Assembly (NCBI RefSeq): GCF_014839805.1
Contig: NC_051118.1
Span: 186,001 to 250,000 of the forward strand
DNA: 64,000 nucleotides
Direction: 5' to 3'
Source of the DNA: Manduca sexta
Lineage: Eukaryota > Arthropoda > Insecta > Lepidoptera > Sphingidae
Under the pieces are notes generated by a model. That model ran no database searches. It was given only the letters and a program-made list of their open reading frames with translations, and was not told the origin of the DNA. This document shows positions 45,585-57,300 of this stretch, one piece after another. Numbering within the stretch: the stretch's first letter is position 1; each line of letters starts with the position of its first letter. Both the position numbers and the translations under genes were made by a program.

Positions 45585-45935
45585 ACGATATTCTTAAAAT
45601 ACATTTACAAAAATCTTTGTCATCCAAAATATAACAGAAAAAAAATTCAATATCCACACAATAATAAATTAGTCGCACACAATAATAAGTTAGTAGCTGT
45701 CAAATAACTGTTAAAGTTAGTAGCAAACTGACGTCACCAAGTGTCACTGGACATTATGCGTGAGATAAAGATATCGCGATAACCCTCCTTTTGCTCACAA
45801 TATTTATAATATGAATCACTTCTTTATTTTTCAACCAATTTCATGGTGATTTCACAGAAGAATTAATTCTTCGAATGATTTTCTGTTACATATAAAGTAA
45901 TGTACGAAATCAAACATAAGTAACTACTATATTGC
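45585..45935. repeat. Diverged copy of the ATAGGGTAGTT MITE
   Basis: It shares the order of landmarks with 54549-54973: (A)AATCCA-ACACAATAATAAA, GACGTCACC, CGCGATAACCC and CACAGAAGAATT. The termini are decayed. Confidence 0.55.
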
Positions 45936-48463
45936 TAAGCATTATTAGACTTAAATCTAGTCATAGAGTAACGAAATTAATACAATGCCAGGCAGTGCTT
46001 TGTAATTAAAAGTTCTTGCTGACATTACGCGTAATCGTGATACATAACATTAGGCGAACAGCTTCCTCGTCTCATCTAAGGTAACGGATCCATTAATGGG
46101 CCACATAATTTATAATAGTTTGGTAAAGTTTTACAAGGATTTTTGAAAACTGGGCTATATTAGGGGCCGGGCTTCTCCGGTCACACTACCTTAAAATAAA
46201 AACTCAGTGTGGCTCCGTATTTAAGTACATAATGATGTATCAAAACCTTTAATTTGTTACTCCGCCGGTTCAGCACAAAATGGGTCCGACCAAATGGAAA
46301 AGCCTCAAATAAAACTGTCACGTGGAAATTTCCACTCGCGCGCTTTCATGAGATTTATTGTGAGCCCATTGTCCTTCATTAATTTCTGTACTATTTATTG
46401 TTTATTTTGGCGGATTTTCTAATTCCTCTAATAGTAGACGGTTTTAATTCAATCTTGAGGATAAATTTGATATAGTCATCCCCTTTTTTCTTAACACCAC
46501 AACAAAATTCTTTTTATTTATCTATTTCCATAGGTAGTTTTATTTCCGTTTGTTCTTCAAATGACTTATGTAATTAATACAAGATATTAGAGATTTAGGA
46601 AAATATGTTACCCTTATTCAATAGAAAACCCATTAACAAAAAAACACCTTCATAAAACCCTAAAAACCAAACAAATATTTATCATAATCTATATTTTGGC
46701 TACCAATTTTGGGGTCGGTGACACGGTTAATAAATCGTATAATCATTAATAAAAGACTGACTTCTAAGGTTACAAAAAAAAACACGTCGAATTGATAACC
46801 TCCTCCTTTTTTGAAGTCGAAATAAGCCTTTAGTACAACTAAAAGATCAAATATTTTCCCTTATACAATTTTCTTATTCGATGGAAGCCTGCACTTATCT
46901 CTATAATGGCGAAATATAGAAGTATTTTCGTACATTATTGTAATTTATTCGTTCACAACCCCTCCAGCGTTGCGAGAATTCCACAAATGGAATGCATATT
47001 AGCGAACTATTTCCAATCACATGTTCGCAAACAGGATTCTCGCAAAACATCTACAGTAATAACAATCTATCGCGAAGTAAACACATTGGAGAAGTAATTG
47101 AATTTTATTGTGTTTTGTTACCGATTTTGCCGTAGTATTTTCATAATACGGAGGAAGATCGAACGAATCATTGTGAAATAATACTGCTTCATGCTTTATG
47201 TAAACTCAAAAAGCCAGAGTTTTAAATCTCTGCAGACTTATATGGATTGAATAGCATACTCACTATACTTACTCTTTTCTTGGGCCGTAAATAATAAATT
47301 CACAAGATTTTGAGTGATCACTAACAAAACTTCAAATCTAAAAATAGTGGATTTAAATAGTTTAAAAGTTCTAGACATTTAAAGTATTATTATTAACATT
47401 ACGCTACATTATTAATCGGAAAAATATAAATCTAATTCACTTTAATATTGTATCTTTAAGAAATGCCTTATAAATAAGCATTTTTAGAAACTGGAAAAGT
47501 AAGTAGTTATAAAAACAATATGTAACTACCAAAAGACATCACAACGAATAACTATAGCATTTATAAGATTCAAAACAACTTCTGACAGAGACAATCAACC
47601 ATTGCCGACTTATGGACATGTTTTCTACGCACTCCAGAATTTATCTCGTCTAGTCGTTTACTATCGAGTGGAGGGTCTAAGTAGACATTTACTGCAAATT
47701 ATGTTAGAAGAAAAAAGTTATAGGACAGTTGTTGCGCAATGCGATCCCGTCTAAGCAGTTATTTTTGATCTTCTGTGAATTATAAGAAAGAAACTTTGTA
47801 GGAATTTCTTGTCCATTTGATACTTAATTTGAGGTTATGTTTTTCAAATCGGCTTGATAAAATTTATATTGAATAATAAGAGCTAGCATCAACTAAAAGT
47901 AATAAGCATGTAAGAAAAAAATAATATTACATACTTAATTCATTTCAATTATAAAATAATGGAACCCTTAAAGACCCACCACATTTAATGATCTTAAAAT
48001 CGTTTTATGAAAATATTTTAAAACTAGCTTCCGCCCGCAGCTTCGCCCGCGTGGATTTCGGACTTCAAAAATGGAGAAGGTGCTCAATTTGTCGGGATGT
48101 TTTTTTAATGTATAGTGGTATGCAGGTGGTCCGATTGTCCGGTCAGGGTCTGATGATGGGATCCTGGTGAAATCGAAGGAAGCATATAGCATGATTCAGT
48201 ATTCACGGGTGATGGCTTATTATTAGCGTATTTCATGTATAACTTTGGTGTTTCTGATTTCTATGATTCTTTTTTATGGAATATTTAATAATGTTAATTT
48301 TTTTAATTAGGGATGACTGAGAGCAGCCCCGGATCTTGATTTTTTTCAAGGCGGGGCAAAATCTGGATAATGCCGCCCCTAACCACCTATATTTTTACTT
48401 TTTTCATCATCATCATCATTTCGCGCTCCGCGGGAAAATAATTTATGTGTGTTATATACTGGT

Positions 48464-49346
48464 CTAGCTTTTGCCCGCGGCTCCGCCCGCTATATAAAGT
48501 TTTTCAGGCTAAAGTTTTCCATTATAAAAGTCACGCTATATATTTTCCCGGAAGCCTGTGTTCTTTCCAGGGTCTCAAACTGTCTCCATACCAAATTTTA
48601 TCCTAATACGTTGGGTAGTTTTTGAGTTTAACACGTTCAGGCAGACAAATTCAGCGGGGACTTTGTTTTAGAATAAATTTTTGTATAACTTTTAAGAGGA
48701 ACAATCCCGTCATACATCATTGTTGCATAACTTTAACCGTTTACGCAGCGCACGCAACAGCAGCTCTCAAAAATAATATAATTTCCCCGTTTTTGCAACA
48801 TGTTGAAACTGTTACTGCTCTGCTCCTATTGGTCATAGCGTGATGATATATAGCCTATAGCACTCCAGGAACAAAGGGCTATCCAACATAAAAATATTTT
48901 TTCAGTTCGAACCGGTAGTTCCTGATATTAGCCATTACTGCTCCGCTCCTATTGGGTATAGCGTGATGATATATAACCTATAGCACTTCACGAATACAGA
49001 GCTATTCAACACAAAAATATTTTTTCAGTTCGAACCGGTAGTTCCTGAAATTATCCTTTACTGCTCCGCTCCTATTGGGTATAGCGTGATGACATATAAC
49101 CTATAGCACGCCACGAACAAAGGGCTATCCAACACAAAAAATATTTTTTCAGTTCGAACCGGTAGTTCCTGAGATTAGCCATTTCTGCTCCGCTCCTATT
49201 GGGTGTAGCGTGATGATATATAGCCTATAGCACTCCACAAACAAAGGGCTATCCAACACAAAAAGAATTTTTCAGTTTGAACCAGTAGTTCCTGAGATTA
49301 GAGCGTTCAAACAAACAAACTATTCAGCTTTATATAATAGTATAGA
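48464..49346 (-). mobile_element. Helitron inside the hAT element
   Basis: On the minus strand it starts TCTATACTATTATATAAAGC and ends GGGCGGAGCCGCGGGCAAAAG then CTAG (48464). It carries four tandem units of about 123 bases. The 5' limit could also be 49353, where TC follows A. Confidence 0.72.
48813..49305. repeat. Four tandem units of 123-124 bp
   Basis: The units begin at about 48813, 48936, 49059 and 49183. Each contains CTGCTC-GCTCCTATTGG, TAGCGTGATGA, CTATAGCAC and CAGTTCGAACCGGTAGTTCC with minor differences. A single diverged unit in reverse orientation lies at about 28620-28740. Confidence 0.88.
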
Positions 49347-50258
49347 GTATAGATGTCGCAGTAGTCAAAGTTGCGTTAATGATGAGATGTGTATTCGTCT
49401 GCCAAGTTTGAATTTCCCGCCCTCTAAATTCGCCGCCCGGGGCACGGGCCCTGGCTTGCCCCCTAGATCCGGGGCTGACTGAGAGTGTTATAAACGTAAG
49501 AGTAGACAAATATAATGAGAAAGCTTCGAACTGCTATGCTATCGGGAGCTACACGTGTTATTGTGAGTCAACCATAAAAGATAGACATATGCTGTCGTGG
49601 GATATTTTATATATAATTTTAAGGCGAACATTTCCGTCATACATGATTTCTGTGTAGCTTTAACCATTAAGGTTGCACACGCGGCGGAAGCTTAAAAAAT
49701 GGAGTAACTTCTCCCGTTTTCCCAACATTTCCCTTGCGTGATGAAAAGTATACTATAACCAGCACAGGAGTATGACAAATAATTGTACCAAGTTTCGTTA
49801 AAATCCGTCGAGTACTTTTTGTTTCTATAACGGTTATACAGACAGACAGACAGACAGACAAAAATTTTACTAATTGCATTTTTGGCATCAGTATCGATCC
49901 CTAATCACCCCCTGATAGTTATTTTGGAAATATATTTCATGTACAGAATTGACCTCTCTACAGATTTATTATAAGTATAGATAGATATAGATAGATATAG
50001 ATATAGATGACCTTTGATGAAATTGCAACATATTACATTTTATTAATTAATTAAATCTAATAATAAATGAATGAATATCGTAGTATGTTTTGCGCTAGAA
50101 CACAAAAAAATACCAAAAACATTGATTTTGGGCCTTATTAGGAATCGGGCTTTCTTCGATTACACTACCTTAGTTTTTTGTGTGAATATTTTACTTAATG
50201 TGATCCCGCTTTTTTATACTATTCCTTAAAATAAAAAAATAATAATTCAATTTTATAT

Positions 50259-50264
50259 TTTATT
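50259..50264 (-). terminator. Poly(A) signal of the peptide gene
   Basis: AATAAA on the minus strand, about 115 bases after the stop codon. Confidence 0.65.
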
Positions 50265-50379
50265 CACATAAAAACTTAATTAAAAATACATATTTTAAAT
50301 ATTAAATATTAAATAGAAGTTAACACTCAACTATTGAGGACCAAACTTGTGATATTGTCAATTTCTTCTGTACATTCTC

Positions 50380-50583
50380 TTAATAATCATTTTCAACACA
50401 TATATTATTGAACCTTGTAAATCCCGAAGGACAATTTGATATTGGCATCATAGACCTCATTGTGATTTTCTCTTGTTCAACTTCTACAGGTTGCACTTCT
50501 TTCGGATGATCGGGGATGACATGTGCTTCTAAACTTCGGACGTTCCAATATACGCAGATTAAAAATATTATACAGAGTTTCAT
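50380..50583 (-). CDS. Small secreted peptide, 67 residues
   Basis: An intronless gene. The N-terminus MKLCIIFLICVYWNVRSLEA is a clear signal peptide, probably cut near SLEA. An acidic, proline-containing propeptide-like stretch (HVIPDHPKEVQPVEVEQEK) follows. The end is NCPSGFTRFNNICVENDY, with a two-cysteine C-P-x-G...C loop. Such loops occur in many short secreted insect peptides, including immune-induced ones, but I cannot name the family. Transcription signals are compact: TATA near 50635-50640, an initiator TCAGT at 50610-50614, a leader of about 29 bases, and AATAAA at 50259-50264. That makes it a well-formed, probably inducible gene, although the role in immunity is inference. Confidence 0.75.
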   Translation of the reverse strand: MKLCIIFLICVYWNVRSLEAHVIPDHPKEVQPVEVEQEKITMRSMMPISNCPSGFTRFNNICVENDY

Positions 50584-50604
50584 TTTGCACCTCTTTTGAT
50601 TTTC

Positions 50605-50642
50605 AATTAACTGACACGGAAAAACGAATTATAATATATATT
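50605..50642 (-). promoter_or_regulatory. TATA box and initiator of the peptide gene
   Basis: On the minus strand, AATATATATT (about 50633-50642) lies 28 bases before the A of TCAGT (50612), the normal insect core-promoter spacing. The leader then runs to ATG at 50583. Confidence 0.65.
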
Positions 50643-51128
50643 GTCACTGTTTGATATCGAGTTTTATATGACGTTAATTGCTTTTTTATCTTCTTCGTTA
50701 TCTATTTATGATAGGGTTGTCTCAACGGTGCCATATTGTTCTACAATTGTCGCACTGATCTCTGTATTTCGGGATTAGACAAAATGATTTTGAGTTTTTC
50801 TATCAACTCGGATTCTAGACTTGTACTCAGTAAATGATTACATAGGTTTAAACATGGCTCTAGTGACGTTGATGTACACTTCGGTATTTCTTGAAAAAGG
50901 AAAATGCTTAATGCTCTTTATGTATGTCTCATGTTTTCTGCATGACGTCGAGATACACGGCCTCGCGTAAAACCCTCATGTTGTCACAATGTTGATTATA
51001 ATTAACGTTAAATTTGATAGTGGAAGCACGTTACTACTCCAATTCATTATGACTAGCAATAAATACTACGTCAGTCGAAAGGGGAATTATTAAAGTGGAA
51101 TAATTGTAATGAATTTTTTTATACGGCA

Positions 51129-51360
51129 AAATGACCCCACTGAACCTGATGGTAAGTGGAGTGGGTTCTATTTGAATGTCGACTGACGAGAGATGATCAC
51201 CCCTCGGCAGTGGACAATTATGCTGGCCGGTTGCAACCGGATATACACAGGCTAAACCCGGAACCCGACACACTTACGTAGGCCATTATGGCGGGGTTTA
51301 ACATGTTGTGTAGGGTGGTCGCTATCAGGGCGGATATAAAATATATCCTTCTACGAGCAA
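51129..51360 (-). repeat. Interspersed repeat family F, copy
   Basis: Closely follows the copy at 22120: GTCGACTGACGAGAGATGAT, then GACACACTTACGTAGGCCAT and GGGCGGATATAAAATATATCC. Confidence 0.7.
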
Positions 51361-51574
51361 AATATAGAATTAAACCACCAATAACGAATAGAATTTAATA
51401 GAAAATATGTGTTTTAAGTGACAACCCTAATAAGAAACAAAACGGCAATTAGGGAGCTATGACAGTTAGGAAACTATAATAATGATTAACAGATTGTATA
51501 AACGCTTTTCGACTTTAAATGTAAACGATAAAGCAATTAAGGCCTATAATTAACATTTATTAGTAACTGACTAT

Positions 51575-51690
51575 CTTGGTGGTGTGGTTGTACTGCGCGG
51601 TACGGCAGCGCTCTGAGGTCCTGGGTTCGAATTCCGGACCGGGCAAAGTGATATTTGGGTTTTTCTGCTCAGTATCAGCCCGGAATGTCT
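51575..51690 (+). mobile_element. tRNA-derived SINE, copy 5 (3'-truncated)
   Basis: It keeps the tRNA-like head with GGTTCGAATTCCGG and the start of the body up to CAGTATCAGCCCGGA. It then runs into an unrelated family D fragment in reverse orientation. Confidence 0.75.
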
Positions 51691-52007
51691 GTTATTTGTG
51701 AGAATACTCATATATCTTCACAATTTCCTATCGTTAAAGCGAAACATAATTGTTAAAATTACTGAATTAATATTTAGATTTTATTAATCACATCTAGATG
51801 GAACTAGGGCATCATTTACAGTATCGACTTTGGCTTTGATCCAAAACCTAGGCATATAGCCTAATCTACCCTGTAGAAGCATTAACCGCTGTGGCACCAT
51901 TTCATTAATATTTTAGGCTGTATATTTGCTGTCCACGAATACACTCTATAGACCGATATAATAAAAGATTTAAACATCAAATAGCAATATTAATAAACAT
52001 ACACTCA

Positions 52008-52295
52008 CTGGTGGTAGGTGTCTCATATATGAGAGTCCGCCTAGGTAAGTCTGGCAATGTCTATTTCTGCCGCCAGCAGTGTGTAGTCACTGTTGTTTTC
52101 CAGTTTGAAGGGCATTGTAGCCAGTGTAACTACTGGACTTAATGAGACTTAACATCTCACGTCTCAGGATGGCGAGCGCAGTGGAATACCAAATAATCCT
52201 TTATAATTCAAGGTTTTGAGTGGTGTTTCTACTATTTCTGGGCGGTCGTATCGTTTACCATCAGGCGAAAGGCAAGCTCGTCTCGTCAACAGCAA
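52008..52295 (-). repeat. Interspersed repeat family E, copy 5
   Basis: Reverse copy from CTGGTGGTAGGTGTCTCATA to GGCAAGCTCGTCTCGTC, with the same internal landmarks as the other copies. Confidence 0.68.
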
Positions 52296-52437
52296 AAAAA
52301 AAATGTGACCAACTAGGGACAAGCCTATGTACTCGTATATATCCGGCTTTAAACAGGCCGGCATAATTGTGGCGACAGGCGATAATCTTCTCTCGACAGT
52401 ACTCTATTTAGACATCACTTATTATAAAAAATTCAAA

Positions 52438-52630
52438 TCTATACTAATGTATAAAGCTAGTGTTTCTTTTTTAAACGCATTTCGGGAAATACTAAACCGA
52501 TTTTGATTTTTTTACACTAATAGGAAGCTACATTATTCCTGCTATAGGCTTTTTATCCCGGAAAAATATAAAGCAGGATTTTATCCCGGGAAAACTTTAT
52601 GACGCGCGCAGAGCCGCGATCAAAAACTAG
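52438..52630 (+). mobile_element. Small Helitron, TCTATACT family
   Basis: It runs from TCTATACTAATGTATAAAGC to AGAGCCGCGATCAAAAACTAG and is flanked by A and T. Only 193 bases long. Confidence 0.7.
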
Positions 52631-53879
52631 TAGTTAATATAGTTAACGTACCCAATTGGAAACTCCAAAATTGGCAAACGGCACCATACAACCGTGATAT
52701 TCAGCTGTTAATAAAAAAATATAGCCAGTTTATGGCATTGTCGACCTTCAGACGACGAAGCCACGCCAAGTGCCAACTCTCCCAACTTGTGGAATATAAT
52801 TTTCACCTCCTATCTTTTGTGTTTATTCGTAATGCTGAGGGTATTTTAAAATTTACACAAGCTGTTTGTTGTTCGAATTGAATAACAAAATTTCTACTTG
52901 TAATTTAGACCTTATAATGATAATAACAAGATATTATGAGACTACAGCTTAATTGTAATGTCTCGTGGTAATCACTGCAATTGCAATGCAATTTTTTATA
53001 ATAAACAACTTATTAAACATATATTAAATAGTTTGTTATACTAAGGTTTTGTACTTATGTTTACGCGAAAGTTAGACATTAATATGAAACTATTATTCGG
53101 ATTTTATCGCGATAACTACTCCCCGTGACCATGAAGGCTGCAAAGTCTTCGAAACATCACCAGAAAATCATAATTAAAAAAAAACTAGTAAATACGAAGA
53201 TTAGTTTTATTCTAAGGCTAAATGTTGTTTTAATTATACTTTACAATATGTACAGTAAACAAAAGTAACATTACCAGGGTAAAAAGGGGGAAATAATATC
53301 ATAAAGGAAGACGAAACCATACAGACACGATAACTTAGAGCTGCAGTAGACGCAATCAGTCGACGAAATACTTTTGAAACTATCAAAAATTTTGAGACTG
53401 GTTATAATATTGCGTTTCAATGAAGTAGGTTTGTTAGAAAATAACTGACACACTGAGTGTACATTTAATTACTTTTCTTTTAAAAGTTCTGCGTGGTGTT
53501 GCTACTGTTTATGGGCGATCATTTACAATCTCGTCTTTTAAATGTATTACAAGAAATAAGGTTACATATTTACCTGATGCAAACGACAAACATCAGCGCG
53601 GTGAACCACCACGCTAATCAACTATTTCTTGAGAGGAATAAGATTAGTGTGGGCCTGGAAGTCAGTCCTGATTGTTATTTGACCCACCACACCAATGCAA
53701 GTTAGTTTATAAAGTAACATCCCGCATGCCGCATGTCATCTTCCAAGCACGTCCATTTATGTAGTCATTTCTTGAATCCCGAATTGCTTTGGTCGGAAAT
53801 AACATCGTTCACGGAAACAGTTCTAGTTAATTTCTAAAAAGCATGGCTTCAAAATTTCATTAAATGTCCATACATCGCT

Positions 53880-53990
53880 ACCATTCGATAGACAGCGAAA
53901 ATGGGTCAATCAGATAGTTTGACATGCTTACTGATTTTAATTGGCTTATACCTCTGATGTCGAATTAGGAGGGATATTGATTTCTTTGTT
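53880..53990. repeat. Repeat family H, copy 3
   Basis: GGTCAATCAGATAGTTTG and CTGATTTTAATTGGCTTAT match the copy at 4740. The copy lies just downstream of the MBF2-like gene. Confidence 0.5.
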
Positions 53991-54152
53991 GAGTAAAACT
54001 AGTGGCTTACTTAAAGAAATTTATTTATAAACCAATCGACAGAGATTGTCAATCCGTTGCCTTGCGTCATTTTGGAAAATCGTCATAATTATATTTATAC
54101 TAGCCAGTCATCAAACTCAAGCGGTCTAACATTTTTGAAAATCGAATGCTTT

Positions 54153-54384
54153 TTAGCGGCCCCAAACGCTAAGGAGGTAGTAGTAACCTCTTCCAACCGC
54201 GGATTGGAATCTGACAGTGACATTGTTCTGGCCAATGCCTCCAGAGATTATCCAAGCGGACGCGTACTGGCTGGCTCCTACTTCTTGCGCCTGGACTGCA
54301 CTGATCCTTGTGGTACGGTTGCCGTAGTAGGAAACATTTTCAGACTGCATTGAGTTGGCCATAGCGGGGCGGTAGACGTAAGAT
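54153..54384 (-). CDS. MBF2-like gene, last exon
   Basis: The acceptor is CTTTATTTCTAG. It encodes SYVYRPAMANSMQSENVSYY, GNRTTRISAVQAQEVGASQY, then ASAWIISGGIGQNNVTVRFQ and the GR stop. It matches the C-terminal half of MBF2/REPAT proteins. N-glycosylation motifs NVS, NRT and NVT are present. A probable AATAAA lies near 54021. Confidence 0.87.
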
Positions 54385-57300
54385 CTAGAAATAAAGTTAA
54401 AATTAGGCCAATGCCTAATAGCCGTATTGTAAAAAGCGATGGTAAGTAAGTTGAAGCTAAGAACTGTAGTATGGTATATAGAAGAGCAGATCCTAATCTA
54501 CTGATTCCAGTTACTAGAAACAAGATAAGTTAAATGAGTCTTATGACTATAGGGTAGTTGACGACGTTTTTAATACATTTATCAAACTGTATTTCATCTA
54601 AAATCTATCGGAAAAAAAATCAAAATCCACGCAATAATAAATAATAAATGAGTTATAAAGCTTTGAAATTTGGTGGAGAGGGAAGCTGTCAAATTACAGT
54701 AATATTGCCATGTGACGTCATCCAGTGCCACCGGTCATAACGCTGCATGAGTGAGAAAAGGACAGCGCGATAACCCCACCATGCCCCCACTTTGCTCACA
54801 AAAATATTTCAAATATATAGAAAGAAAGAAAATATTTATTACAAATATATATAGTAATGGCTTTATTTTTTTAACCAATTTAGATGTTTATATCACAGAA
54901 GAATTTCCTTTTCATATTATTTTCCGTAACATATAAAATTATAAACTAAATCGAACATAGGAAACTACCCTATTACGCAAATGAATCCACCTCATGCTTA
55001 TAAGAAATGTTGCAGAAAATGTTTCACATATGAGTACTGTGTGTTCGTCTATGTAATTATTTCAACTAATATTTGTCGCAACTGACCCCTGCACATCGAT
55101 TTACTACATTTACAAGTAAAACGATTGTCTATTTATATATTTCGCTAACTTGGGTTGGAAACGTGTCACGGCAAATTTAATTGTTAGAATGTAACACAAA
55201 TGAGGCTGCGGTTCCTTCATTATATTCCATTGTTTCAAATAAACAAACCTCGTGAGTGTTGAGAAATTATCGATTTTGTGTTTCTTGTTGAAGTCGTTTC
55301 GGTTTATTTGCAAAAGACCCGAAGGTCGATCCTGACTAGTAACGCACACTAAGCATATTTTTAGAAGCTATCTATTAAAATTTTAGTTAAATAATAAATA
55401 ATTTGAAAAAAAGTAACATTATATTTCTACAATCGCTCTACCTTAAGTGTTAATTTTTTTTATAATGTGGATATTGTTTAATTTATTTAATAATTAAAAT
55501 GCCCTAAAAATTGTTCTCCTAACTACACTACTCAATTTTCATTCGAAACGATTAGATGGGCAATTGAATAAGGAACATTTTAGTAGCTAAGAAAATTCAA
55601 GAAGACCTAAAATAGATTTTTTATAGAAATTATTCGCAAATCTCTGCACATTCCCGCCCGTAATTCACGCGTTATATGTCTGGAACAAATGCTCAAGGCC
55701 GTTTGATCGGTGGAGGGCCTTACGACATTTATTGAAAACTAGCTTCCATTCGCAGCTTGGCCCGCGTGGATTTCGGACTTCAAAAATGGAGGAGGTGCTC
55801 AATTTGTCGGGATGTTTTTTAATGTATGGTGGTATGCAGGTGGTCCGATTGTCCGGTCAGGGTCTGATGATGGGATCCTGGTGAAATCGAAGGAAGCTTA
55901 TAGCATGATTCAGTATTCACGCGTGATGGCTTATTATTAGCGTACCTATTTCATGTATAACTTTGGTGTTTCTATACCGATTTCTATGATTCTTTTTTAT
56001 GAAATATTTAATAATGTTAACTTTTTTAATTAGGGATGACTGAGAGTGTTATAAACGTAAGAGTAGACAAATATAATGAGAAAGCTTGGAACTGCTAAGC
56101 TATCGGGAGTTACACGTGTTATTCTGAGTCAACCATAAAAGATAGGCATATGCTGTCGTGGGATATTTTTTACATAATTTTAAGGAGAACAATTCCGTCA
56201 TACATGATTTCTGCATAGCTTTAACCATTAAGGGTGCACACGTGACGGAAGCTTAAAAAATGGAGTAACTTCTCCCGTTTTCCCAACATTTCCCTTCACT
56301 GCTCTGCTCCTATTAATTGTAGCGTGATGAAAAGTATACTATAACCAGCACAGGAGTATGACAAATAATTGTACCAAGTTTCGTTAAAATCCGTCGAGTA
56401 GTTTTGTTTCTATAACGGTTATACAGACAGACAGACAGACAGACAGACAAAAATTTTACTAATTGCATTTTTGGCATCAGTATCGATCCCTAATCACCCC
56501 CTGATAGTTATTTTGGAAATATATTTCATGTACAGAATTGACCTCTCTACAGATTTATTATAAGTATAGAAGATAGATATAGATATGAATGTTTTTATAA
56601 GACTTCAATTAATTTCGTCATGTGTCGTAAAACAAAACCTCTATTGCGTAAAAACGATCTCCTGTTATTATAAAATATTGTCTACACTTGGCAGTGGCGA
56701 CGGGTGAAGTATTCCAAAAGATAACCCGACACAACATATAGCTGCTAATATGTATAAATATGGTCTGCAAATTATTGACTGCCTCGGTGGCGTCGTTGTA
56801 CTGCATGCGAGGTACGACAGTGCTCTGAGGTCCTGGGTTCGAATCCCGGGTTGGGCAGTGGATTTAGGTTTTTCTGCTCAGTATTAGCCCGGAGTCTGGA
56901 ATTTGTGCACGATATGGCGATAGGCTCGCCCCCTATCACATCACGGGACGGAACACACTTGGCGAAAAGTTGGTGCCTTGGTTGCGCCTGTCCATATCCC
57001 TTCGGGGATAAATGCGTGATATTGTGTGTGTGTGTGTGCAAATTCTTCTAATGATAATTAGATTTTATATGAAAGGGAAGGCGGCAGGAATCGGGTTATA
57101 TGGACCCTTCACCACTGACACTTGGTAATAGATAACAAATACTTCTACATTATCTTTCACCCGAGCGATTAGGACCATTAATGAGGTACATGCCAAAACA
57201 GATATTTTGGCATGTAAATGGAGTGAATTGGCAAAGATTTTGTTATTTATTCTTTGTTATAATAATTAGTATTTAATAATTTTATGTTTTATTTTGTTCA

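Larger units (their letters stand above)
48324..49477. mobile_element. Non-autonomous hAT-type element with 8-bp target duplication
   Basis: The ends are inverted repeats, CAGCCCCGGATCT at the left and its complement at the right. The flanks are an exact 8-base duplication, ACTGAGAG, at 48316-48323 and 49478-49485. The paralogous site near 56040 has a single ACTGAGAG. The 8-bp duplication and CAG ends are typical of hAT. No transposase is encoded; most of the interior is a further Helitron. Confidence 0.88.
48024..49981 (-). mobile_element. Helitron, outer copy, interrupted by a hAT element
   Basis: On the minus strand it starts TCTATACTTATAATAAATC (49981) and ends in a hairpin-like GCGGGCGAAGCTGCGGGC followed by CTAG (48024). 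It is nearly identical to 55739-56570, except that a 1154-bp element plus an 8-bp target duplication interrupts it at 48324. It also holds a (GACA)n run near 49840. Confidence 0.82.
44929..50258. other. Stretch with repeats only
   Basis: It holds the ATAGGGTAGTT MITE relative (45585) and the nested Helitron/hAT complex (48024-49981), followed by a short (GATATA)n run to about 50010. 46000-48000 is AT-rich, and the only frames are short ones with no recognisable product. If calbindin continues to the right, this is intron. Confidence 0.55.
50643..54018. other. Between the peptide gene and the MBF2-like gene
   Basis: It contains repeat F (51129), SINE copy 5 (51575), repeat E (52008), a small Helitron (52438) and family G remnants (53055-53175). 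50690-50715 has several GATA motifs upstream of the peptide gene. No further gene is recognised. Confidence 0.55.

Noticed and set aside
48813..49305. CRISPR-like array
   Set aside because: The units are contiguous 123-bp tandem repeats without spacers, in a eukaryotic transposon.
53493..53705. A 70-residue plus-strand frame
   Set aside because: It overlaps a family E fragment and has no recognisable content.
54057..54353. A 98-residue plus-strand frame
   Set aside because: It is the antisense shadow of the MBF2-like last exon.
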